DNA from: Actinophytocola gossypii
GTDB taxonomy: Bacteria; Actinomycetota; Actinomycetes; Mycobacteriales; Pseudonocardiaceae
Assembly (NCBI RefSeq): GCF_025165815.1
Contig: NZ_JAFFZE010000006.1
Coordinates: forward strand, 643,887-707,886
DNA length: 64,000 bases
Direction of reading: 5' to 3'
Under the pieces are notes generated by a model, which saw nothing but the letters and a program-made list of their open reading frames with translations, did no database searches and was not told the origin of the DNA. This document shows, piece by piece, positions 57,401 through 64,000 of the stretch. Each line of letters opens with the position of its first letter. Positions within the stretch are counted from its first letter, which is position 1. The position numbers were made by a program, and so were the translations under genes.

Positions 57401-57689
57401 CGTCGGCGTGCGCACCTGGGGCGGCGTGATCGGCATCGACATGCGCTACCACCTCGTCGACGGCACGCTGGTGACGCAGCCGAAGTACGCGACCTGGCTG
57501 CGCGGCCCAGGCTGGAGCGTGGAGAACTACGGCGTCGACCCGGACGTCGAGGTCGTGATGAGCCCGCAGGACCACGCCGCCGGCCGCGACCCGCAGCTGG
57601 ACACCGCGATCCGGATGGCCCTGGAGGCGCTGGACCGGACCCCGGCGGCGAGCCCGCCCCCACTGCCCCCGCTGGAGGGACGCCCGTGA
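54468..57689 (+). CDS. Tricorn-type protease (S41 family)
   Basis: 1073 residues. Two beta-propellers (about 1-300 and 330-650) are followed by the C1 helical domain, a PDZ-like domain (GVAVRDGDAILAVDGRPVD) and the S41 catalytic domain. The tetrad region is visible: His738 in GTSHAYV, the nucleophile Ser961 with Asp962 in EFSGSDGD, and Glu in the late DPDVEV segment. Tricorn trims proteasome products to short peptides in the cytosol, and the lineage also has proteasomes. An unusual Asp/Lys-rich insert (DEDDDKDKDKSGDHKDDD) sits near residue 527. GTG start. Its stop overlaps the methyltransferase GTG. Confidence 0.92.
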   Translation: MTDSYLRFPHLHGDLVTFVAEDDVWLAPLDGGRAWRVTADQALVGSPRFSPDGTRLAWTSWRDVEPEVHVAPVDGGQARRLTHWGDVDTEVQGWTPDAHVVATSTTGQPSIRKTWAHAIDPDTGRSRRLPYGPVGGLAFGPDGAVLLLGAFSREPAHWKRYRGGTAGKLWLDADGDGEFARVLPDLAGNLASPLWVGDRIAFLSDHEGVADLYSCRPDGDDLRRHPVDAPDRFYARNATTDGRRVIFHRAGRLWLLDSLDAEPRELDIRLGGPGSARAPHPVPATRGLGGVGPDRTGRGSAIEVRGTVHWVTHRDGPVRALAATPGVRARLPQTLGDHVVWVTDADGEEALEIAPVDGNAPGTTPRRIGAGELGRVLELVAAPDGRRVAVATQDGRLLLVDVESGDLREVARSDEGDPEDLAFSPDSAWLAWSHPGPHPMRNIRMASVTDLSTVDVTPIRFVDSDPVFTVDGKHIAFLSARSFDPVYDVHVFDMAFPNGSRPHLVPLAATTPSPFSPQLRGRPVQDEDDDKDKDKSGDHKDDDAAPRTEVDLDGLAERVVPVPVAAARYYGLRAVKGGLVWLRAPLTGALGEDGDLDDEDPRPVLERYDLTKRKLEQLADGVDQVWTTGDGERLLVRDGRTLRVQQSDRKSDGDSDSGDDVRVDLSRVRVTVDPGAEWRQSFDEAWRLMRDHFWRADMGGVDWSAIRDRYRPLVDMVGSHDELVDLLWELQGELGTSHAYVSPPGRGADAARRIGLLGADLARDEDGSWRITRVLPGESSDPRARSPLRAPGVAVRDGDAILAVDGRPVDQDAGPSPLLAGTADKPVELTVAPAGGGAARSVVVVPLLDDMTLRYHDWVADRRRYTHEASDGRIGYLHVPDMIANGWAQLHRDLRLEVRREALIVDVRENRGGHLSQLVVEKLGREIIGWQVSRDGHRAESYPADAPRGPIVAVANEFSGSDGDIVNAAIKALGIGPVVGVRTWGGVIGIDMRYHLVDGTLVTQPKYATWLRGPGWSVENYGVDPDVEVVMSPQDHAAGRDPQLDTAIRMALEALDRTPAASPPPLPPLEGRP

Positions 57690-58525
57690 CGACCTTCGAC
57701 CCGCGTACCGAGGCGATGATCGAGGCCAACCGGGCCAACTGGGACGCGCGTACGCCCATCCACCGGGCCAGCGCGTTCTACGGCCTGGACGGCAGCCGCG
57801 CGGCCGAGGACTGGTTCGCCGCCTACGAGTGGTCCGACCTGCCGGCCATGGCCGGGGCGGACGTCCTGCACCTGCAGTGCCACCTCGGCACCGAGACCCT
57901 GGCGTTCGCCGAGCGCGGCGCGCGCACCGTCGGCCTGGACATCTCCGGCGAGTCGGTCCGCGAGGCCCGCGCGCTGGCCGCCGACCGCGGCCTGGACGTC
58001 GAGTACGTGCGGGCCGACGTCTACGACGCGGTCTCGGCGGTCGGTCGTGCCTTCGACGTCGTCTACACCGGCAAGGGCGCCCTGTGCTACCTGCCGTCGC
58101 TCGACCCGTGGGCGCGGGTGGTCGCCGACCTGCTGAAACCAGGTGGATCGTGCTATGTCGTCGAGTTCCACCCGCTGCTGTACGCGCTCGGCGTGGTGCC
58201 CGCGCCGGAAGAGGACGGGCTCGTGCTGCGCAACGACTACCTGAGCGGGCGGGGCGCCGAGGAGCGGGACGCCACCCGCACCTACACCGACGGCCCGGCG
58301 CTGACCGAGTCGACGGTGGCCTACGAGTGGCGGCACGAGGTGGGCGAGGTGGTGACCGCGCTGGTCGGCGCGGGTCTGCGGGTGGAGCGGGTGCGTGAGG
58401 ACCCGAGGCTGCCGTGGCCGCGCTGGCCGTCGATGGTCCGCGACGCCGACGGCTGGTTCGCGCTGCCGGAGTCGGCCCCGAGGATCCCGCTGCTGTACGC
58501 GGTGCTGGCGGTGAAGCCCGGGTAA
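57686..58525 (+). CDS. Class I SAM-dependent methyltransferase
   Basis: 279 residues. The SAM-binding loop is degenerate but recognisable as VLHLQCHLGTETLAFAERGA, followed by VGLDISGESVREA and FDVVYTGKGALCYLPSL. The C-terminus has VAYEWRHEVGEVVTALVGAG. This LQCHxGxDTL type is common in actinobacteria and distinct from UbiE. The substrate is unknown. The GTGA overlap couples it to the tricorn gene. Confidence 0.83.
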   Translation: MTTFDPRTEAMIEANRANWDARTPIHRASAFYGLDGSRAAEDWFAAYEWSDLPAMAGADVLHLQCHLGTETLAFAERGARTVGLDISGESVREARALAADRGLDVEYVRADVYDAVSAVGRAFDVVYTGKGALCYLPSLDPWARVVADLLKPGGSCYVVEFHPLLYALGVVPAPEEDGLVLRNDYLSGRGAEERDATRTYTDGPALTESTVAYEWRHEVGEVVTALVGAGLRVERVREDPRLPWPRWPSMVRDADGWFALPESAPRIPLLYAVLAVKPG

Positions 58526-58594
58526 GGGTGTGGCGCGGATAACCATGAACGGGCACCGGCCACGGTTCCGCGCACGGGTACGTAGCCTGATGAC

Positions 58595-59464
58595 GTGGCC
58601 GCAACTCCGACTCCGCCGTCCTTCCCCGGGGCGACGGCGACGCTCGACCCGCCACCCGGCCCACCGCCGGGCCGGCGCCGCCGGTTGGGGCCGCTGCTGC
58701 TCGTCCTCGCCCTGGTGGCGGCGCTGGGTGTCGCGGTCGTCGTCGGCATGAACCGGTCCGACGAGCCGGAGCGTCAGGGGAGTCCGCCCCCGTTCCCGAT
58801 CCCGGAGCTGGACGTTCCGCCGCGCAGCGCCGTCCCGGCCGTCGCGGCGATCGCCCCCGGCGGCGCGCGGGACGCGACCCGCCCGACCGCCGAGGCGGTG
58901 CGCTCCTGGGCGTCCGCGCTCGCCGAGCGCACGCAGATCCCGGCCCGCAGCCTGGTCGCCTACGCCGAGGCGGAGCTGACGATCCGCGACACCGAGCCGG
59001 GCTGCGGCCTGAGCTGGTCCACCCTCGCCGGCGTCGGCCGGGTGGAGTCCCACCACGGCCGTTACGGCGGCTCGGACATCGGCGCGGACGGTCGCCTGAC
59101 CCCGCCGATCATCGGCATCCCGCTGGACGGTTCGCCGGGCGTCAAGGCCATCCCGGACACCGACGGCGGTCGCCTGGACGGCGACGCCGAGTGGGACCGC
59201 GCGGTCGGCGCCATGCAGTTCCTGCCGACGACCTGGTCCCGCTGGGGCGCGCGGGCCTCGGGCGACGGGCGCTCCCCGGACCCGCAGAACATCGACGACG
59301 CCGCCCTGTCCGCGGCCAGGTACCTGTGCGCGAGCGGCGGCGACCTGTCCACGGCGCAGGGCTGGTGGCGCGCCGTGCTCACGTACAACGAGTCGGTCGC
59401 CTACGGCCAGAACGTCTTCAGCGGCGCCGACGCCTACGCCAAGGCCGCCCGCGAACTGCGATGA
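58595..59464 (+). CDS. Lytic murein transglycosylase (LpqU-like)
   Basis: 289 residues. A Pro-rich cytoplasmic tail and Arg cluster precede a membrane anchor (about 31-51, LGPLLLVLALVAALGVAVVVG), then a lysozyme-like SLT domain: catalytic Glu151 in AGVGRVESHHGRYGG, AVGAMQFLPTTWSRWG, and YLCASGGDLS. Position between mazG and eno corresponds to Rv1022 (lpqU), although this copy has a TM anchor instead of a lipobox. GTG start. The stop codon lies inside a perfect 23-nt palindrome. Confidence 0.88.
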   Translation: MAATPTPPSFPGATATLDPPPGPPPGRRRRLGPLLLVLALVAALGVAVVVGMNRSDEPERQGSPPPFPIPELDVPPRSAVPAVAAIAPGGARDATRPTAEAVRSWASALAERTQIPARSLVAYAEAELTIRDTEPGCGLSWSTLAGVGRVESHHGRYGGSDIGADGRLTPPIIGIPLDGSPGVKAIPDTDGGRLDGDAEWDRAVGAMQFLPTTWSRWGARASGDGRSPDPQNIDDAALSAARYLCASGGDLSTAQGWWRAVLTYNESVAYGQNVFSGADAYAKAARELR

Positions 59465-59480
59465 AGGACGCCTTCATCGC
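59458..59480. repeat. 23-nt dispersed palindrome, copy 2 (perfect)
   Basis: GCGATGAAGG-ACG-CCTTCATCGC has fully complementary 10-base arms. It spans the stop of the transglycosylase gene and ends two bases before the convergent TPR gene's stop, so it could act as a bidirectional terminator. It is the same element as 14493-14515. Confidence 0.82.
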
Positions 59481-59482
59481 GG

Positions 59483-59869
59483 TCAGCGGTCGCGGTCCAC
59501 GGCGATCCTGGCGCTGACCTCGCCGAGCGCCTCCTGGTACTCCGGCAGCGGGCGCATCGCGACGGCCAGCCGGAGCTGGGTCTGGGCCTCGGTCATCCGG
59601 CTCTGCCGCTGCAACGCCTTGCCCAGGGCGAACCGCGCGTAGTGGTCGGTCGGGTCCAGCTCCAGGACGCGCAGGAACGCCTGCTCGGCCCGCCGCAGCT
59701 GCGCCGACCCGAGGTACGCCCGCCCGGCGAGCAGCTGCACCGACGGGGAGTCCGGCTCGGCGTCCAGCGCGGGCCGCAACGCGGCCAGGGCATCGAGCGG
59801 CCGGCGTTGCGCCACCAACGCCTCCGCGCGGCGGAACGCCTCAAGTGGATCGGGTGCGTTCTCGACCAT
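59483..59869 (-). CDS. TPR-repeat protein, 128 aa
   Basis: About three tetratricopeptide repeats: DPLEAFRRAEALVAQRRPLDALAALRPALDAEP, SVQLLAGRAYLGSAQLRRAEQAFLRVLELDP and YARFALGKALQRQSRMTEAQTQLRLAVAMRP. No signal peptide. An ATG with GGGGGTG six bases upstream is chosen; a GTG two codons earlier is possible. It would be a cytosolic protein-interaction module; the partner is unknown. It is transcribed toward the transglycosylase gene and away from eno. Confidence 0.85.
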   Translation of the reverse strand: MVENAPDPLEAFRRAEALVAQRRPLDALAALRPALDAEPDSPSVQLLAGRAYLGSAQLRRAEQAFLRVLELDPTDHYARFALGKALQRQSRMTEAQTQLRLAVAMRPLPEYQEALGEVSARIAVDRDR

Positions 59870-59926
59870 GGTCACCCCCAACGCTATCCAAACACGCACT
59901 GTTCCGCGCGTGCCTCCAACGGGTGA

Positions 59927-61294
<1,368 letters not shown>

Positions 61295-61298
61295 GACG

Positions 61299-61856
61299 AT
61301 GGCCGGGCGCGAGGACGACCGCGGCCGGCGGCGCGGCGGTTCGTCCGCGGGCGCCGGCCGTACCGGGCGCCGGCCGAGCAGTGCCCGCCGGACCAGGCCG
61401 GCCGACGGGCGTCCGGCCAAACCGACGACGCCGGAGCGTGACCGGCCGCCGGACCGGCGCGGCCGCACGGTCCGCGCGGCCGCCGCGTTCGGGCTGTCCA
61501 CCACGCGACGGGCCGCGGTGCTCGCGATCGTGGTGTGCGCGCTCGCGCTGACGGTCGCGGTGCCGCTGCGCACGTACCTGTCCCAGCGCGACGAGGTGCA
61601 GATCCAGGAGGAGCGTGCCCAGCAGCTCCGCGAGCAGGTCGACGCGCTGGAGCGGCGCAAGGCCGAGCTGGCGGACCCGGCGCAGGTGGAGGCCGAGGCA
61701 AGGCGGCGACTGCGCTACGTGATGCCCGGCGAGACCCCGTACATGGTGGAGCTGCCCGGCGACGACCAGCGCGAGGGCGACGGCGAGGAGGAGCAGAAGC
61801 GCGTGCTCGAGGAGTCCTGGTACGTGACGCTGTGGAACGCGGTGTCCGGCCGATGA
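61299..61856 (+). CDS. FtsB/DivIC-type septum protein
   Basis: 185 residues: a basic disordered cytoplasmic tail (1-65), one membrane helix (about 70-90, AAVLAIVVCALALTVAVPL), a leucine-rich coiled coil (QRDEVQIQEERAQQLREQVDALERRKAEL), and the conserved ARRRLRYVMPGETPYMV. This is the FtsB/DivIC division protein (Rv1024 type) that works with FtsQ and FtsL. ATG five bases after the eno stop. Confidence 0.9.
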   Translation: MAGREDDRGRRRGGSSAGAGRTGRRPSSARRTRPADGRPAKPTTPERDRPPDRRGRTVRAAAAFGLSTTRRAAVLAIVVCALALTVAVPLRTYLSQRDEVQIQEERAQQLREQVDALERRKAELADPAQVEAEARRRLRYVMPGETPYMVELPGDDQREGDGEEEQKRVLEESWYVTLWNAVSGR

Positions 61857-62338
61857 CCCTGCCACCCGTCAGCGAGTCCGACCGGGCGACGGTGGCCGCG
61901 CAGCTTGGCCGCCCGCCGAGGGCCGTCCGTGCCGTCGCCGCGCGTTGCCCCAGCGGTCACCCGTCCGTGGTGCAGACCAGCCCCCGGTTGGAGGACGGCA
62001 CCCCGTTCCCCACGCTGTACTACCTGACCTGCCCCCGCCTGACGTCGCTGGTGAGCAGGCTGGAGGCGAGCGGCCTGATGCGGGAGATGACCGAGCGGCT
62101 CGGTACCGACCCCGACCTCGCGGCGAAGTACGAGGCCGCCCACCGCGGCTACCTGGCGCAACGGGACGCGATCGAGCCGCTGGGCACCGAGGTCAGCGCG
62201 GGCGGCATGCCGGGACGGGTGAAGTGCCTGCACGTGCACGTCGCGCACGCCCTGGCGGTGGGGCCGGGCGTGAACCCCTTCGGCGACGAGGCCCTGGAGC
62301 TGCTCGCGCAGGACTGGCCCGCCGGCGACTGCGCCTGA
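61853..62338 (+). CDS. DUF501 protein
   Basis: 161 residues of the DUF501 family (Rv1025 type): RCPSGHPSVVQTSPRLEDGTPFPTLYYLTCPRL at residues 30-62, then HVHVAHALAVGPGVNPFGDEAL near the end. A Cys/His cluster (Cys31, Cys60, Cys124, with HVHVAH) could bind metal. The function is not known. ATGA overlap with ftsB. In M. tuberculosis ppx follows; here a transglycosylase gene does. Confidence 0.9.
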   Translation: MTLPPVSESDRATVAAQLGRPPRAVRAVAARCPSGHPSVVQTSPRLEDGTPFPTLYYLTCPRLTSLVSRLEASGLMREMTERLGTDPDLAAKYEAAHRGYLAQRDAIEPLGTEVSAGGMPGRVKCLHVHVAHALAVGPGVNPFGDEALELLAQDWPAGDCA

Positions 62339-62361
62339 CCGGCCGACACCAGAAGTTCGTT

Positions 62362-62379
62362 CCCAGGCAACCTCCTGGG
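62362..62379 (+). terminator. Short hairpin after DUF501
   Basis: CCCAGG-CAACCT-CCTGGG folds into a 6-bp stem 24 bases after the stop of the eno-ftsB-DUF501 run. No U-tract. It is weak terminator evidence. Confidence 0.4.
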
Positions 62380-62547
62380 TGAATGTGTACCGCCGACGAG
62401 GTCAACTCGTTCGTCTTGACTCCACTCAGACCTCTTTATTGTCAGGATGGATCGTGAGACCGTGGCACACGGCACGTGAGTCGGCACTGGCTGCGATCCG
62501 GTAATCGATTCGGGTGTCACACAGGTCAGCGAAGGGGATCGGTACTG

Positions 62548-63924
62548 GTGAGTGCATCGAAGAAGCACAGATCGACCGCCAAGGAGGAGCGCCGCGTCCG
62601 GCGGCGTCGCCGAAAGCTCGCGGCCGCCACCAGTTCGGTGCTGCTCGTCGCCGCCGCCGTCACCGGCGAGCCGATCGGCCTCGCCGCCGGCCCGGTCCAG
62701 GCCGCGGCCGCGGCCGGCGGTGGCCTGCACGGCATGACCGACCCCGACAGCGTCAGCGCCACCGGCGAGCCGGGCGACAACCGAATCGGCGACGAGGTGC
62801 TCAAGGCGGCCGGTGACCTCGAGCGCCTGCTCCAACTCGGCACCCCGGATGTGCTGCCCGTCGGCCAGCAGGGCCTCCCCGGCATCATGCTCGAGGCGTA
62901 CCGCAACGCGGCCAACCGCCTCGCCGTCGACCAGCCGAACTGCAACCTGCACTGGTCGCTGCTGGCCAGCATCGGCCGGATCGAGTCCAACCACGCCCGC
63001 GGCGGCCAGGTGGACGCGCAGGGCAACACGGTCCCCCAGATCCTCGGCCCCGTCCTCAACGGCGGCGGTTTCGCCGCGATCCGGGACACCGACGGCGGCG
63101 CCCTCGACGGCGACTCCCGCTGGGACCGCGCCGTCGGCGCGATGCAGTTCATCCCGTCCACCTGGCAGGGCTACGTCTCCGACGGCAACGACGACGGGGT
63201 GTCGACCCCGCACAACGTGTGGGACGCGACCCTGGCCGCCGGCCGGTACCTGTGCTCGGGTGGCATGGACCTGTCGGACCCGGAGGACCGCGCGACCGCG
63301 GTGTTCCGCTACAACCACTCCGACAGCTACGTCACGACGGTCCTGATCTGGGCCGAGGCGTACCGCAACGGCGCCCCGGTCATCCCGAGCGACCCGGTAC
63401 TCCCCGACACCCAGGCCCTGGGCCCGGCCCCCATCGTCGGCGGCCCCACCCCCAGCGGCGACAAGCCGGCCCCCCACAAGCCCGGCAAGCCCAAGCCGAC
63501 CCACCAGAAGCCCCCTCCCGGCGGCTCGAATCCGCCCGGTGGTGGTGGGGGCACCACGACGTCCCCGAACCCGACGACCAGCACCAGCACCAGCACCACG
63601 ACAACCACCACTCCGCCGCCCTCGTCGTGCGAGGAGCCCCCACCGGACCCGAACGACCCGCCGGAGCCCCCGGAGTCGCCGGAGCCCCCGGGCGAGGAGA
63701 ACCCCAGCACCCCGCCGGAGACGACCGACCCCACGGACCCCCCGTGCGATGACGGTTCGTCCGAGGAGCCCACGCCGGACCCGACGACCCCGCCGGGCGA
63801 GACGACGCCCCCGGACTCCGACTCGGGCTCCCAGGACCCGAGCCCGGACCCCACGACCACGAACTCCGCGGTCGCCAGCTCCTCGACCCGGCGTTCCACC
63901 GGCCGCCTCCCTGCGACCACCTGA
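62548..63924 (+). CDS. Secreted lytic transglycosylase with Pro/Thr-rich tail
   Basis: 458 residues. An Arg/Lys-rich start and hydrophobic stretch (ATSSVLLVAAAVTGEPIGL) make a signal peptide or anchor. The SLT domain (about 105-285) has catalytic Glu146 in SIGRIESNHARGG, AVGAMQFIPSTWQGY and YLCSGGMDLSDPEDRATAVFRYNHSDSYV. The last 165 residues are Pro/Thr/Ser/Asp/Glu-rich with little order, likely spanning the cell wall and a good target for Pmt mannosylation. It is paralogous to the LpqU-like enzyme 3 kb upstream. GTG start; the promoter is not clear. Confidence 0.87.
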   Translation: MSASKKHRSTAKEERRVRRRRRKLAAATSSVLLVAAAVTGEPIGLAAGPVQAAAAAGGGLHGMTDPDSVSATGEPGDNRIGDEVLKAAGDLERLLQLGTPDVLPVGQQGLPGIMLEAYRNAANRLAVDQPNCNLHWSLLASIGRIESNHARGGQVDAQGNTVPQILGPVLNGGGFAAIRDTDGGALDGDSRWDRAVGAMQFIPSTWQGYVSDGNDDGVSTPHNVWDATLAAGRYLCSGGMDLSDPEDRATAVFRYNHSDSYVTTVLIWAEAYRNGAPVIPSDPVLPDTQALGPAPIVGGPTPSGDKPAPHKPGKPKPTHQKPPPGGSNPPGGGGGTTTSPNPTTSTSTSTTTTTTPPPSSCEEPPPDPNDPPEPPESPEPPGEENPSTPPETTDPTDPPCDDGSSEEPTPDPTTPPGETTPPDSDSGSQDPSPDPTTTNSAVASSSTRRSTGRLPATT

Positions 63925-63943
63925 TCGAGTCCCGCACTCCTGA

Positions 63944-63981
63944 CGCGGGCGGGCCCCCCCCCCCGGCGGGGGGGCACCCGC
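63944..63981 (+). terminator. G/C-run hairpin after the transglycosylase gene
   Basis: A run of eleven C (63954-63964) is followed by GGC and seven G (63968-63974), with outer GCGGG and CCCGC able to extend the stem. It could be a terminator without a U-tract. The long homopolymers also make this spot prone to sequencing error. Confidence 0.45.
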
Positions 63982-64000
63982 GGCAGGCGGCCCAGGACAA

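Noticed and set aside
53808..58664. A 1618-codon open frame on the minus strand, antisense to mazG, tricorn and the methyltransferase
   Set aside because: It is a codon-phase shadow typical of GC-rich coding DNA: Arg/Ala/Gly/Pro-rich, no domain, while the plus strand encodes complete known proteins.

Overview
This is a chromosomal window from a high-GC actinobacterium. Frequent GTG starts, 4-nt stop/start overlaps (ATGA, GTGA), many lipoproteins, DUF397/XRE remnants and an EspC-like/DUF3558 pair point to the order Pseudonocardiales (Actinosynnema, Saccharothrix, Lentzea or Amycolatopsis type). This placement comes from gene content and order only. From about 13.7 kb to 62.3 kb the gene order is the one I know from Mycobacterium tuberculosis Rv1002c-Rv1025: pmt, rsmI, metG, tatD, rpfB, ksgA, ispE, a pks16-type fatty acyl-AMP ligase, pth, rplY, prs, glmU, a TetR regulator, mfd, mazG, an lpqU-type transglycosylase, eno, ftsB/divIC and DUF501, with lineage-specific genes inserted.

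Left part (0-13.7 kb). A truncated PLP decarboxylase and an RlmA-like methyltransferase face a leftward chitobiose/N-acetylglucosamine unit: a DasA-like binding lipoprotein, DasB- and DasC-like permeases, and a GH20 hexosaminidase. Two adjacent DasR-type dre palindromes sit at the dasA promoter and a third sits before the hexosaminidase; no dasR gene is in the window. Next come a small HTH protein, dihydrolipoamide dehydrogenase, a propionyl-CoA synthetase, a DinB-like protein and a Ser/Thr kinase with an N-terminal membrane domain.

Middle (13.7-42.5 kb). This is mostly housekeeping: rsmI/pmt, metG-tatD-rpfB-ksgA, ispE, an ABC-F protein, a FAAL, pth-rplY, prs-glmU and tRNA-Gln(UUG). Inserts include an aldo/keto reductase with a MerR-type long-spacer promoter, an aminoglycoside nucleotidyltransferase-like gene, a methyltransferase/TetR divergent pair with tandem operators, a DivIVA-motif protein with a long Pro/Thr/Ala linker, and a GGDEF protein. 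The most striking element is at 26.07-27.32 kb: a SAM (S-box) riboswitch, then a 24-codon leader ORF with two Cys codons, then a 10-bp hairpin, then a MetN-like protein. That protein keeps Walker A and the NIL domain but is substituted at the Q-loop, signature, catalytic Glu and switch His. No metI or metQ follows it.

Right part (42.5-64 kb). A 22-nt-period repeat cluster marks the left edge of an accessory stretch (42.5-48.8 kb): a sugar dehydrogenase lipoprotein, a coiled-coil membrane protein, LysR/enoyl-CoA hydratase, a decayed XRE-DUF397 pair and an EspC-like/DUF3558 pair. It is followed by mfd, a SurA-like lipoprotein, mazG, a tricorn protease, a methyltransferase, an LpqU-type lytic transglycosylase, eno, ftsB, DUF501 and a second lytic transglycosylase with a Pro/Thr-rich tail.

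Two dispersed repeat families occur: the 22-nt tandem units (21.9 and 42.5 kb) and a 23-nt palindrome (14.5 and 59.46 kb). I saw no CRISPR array, insertion sequence, prophage or rRNA. No gene-free stretch over about 300 bases lacks an explained element.
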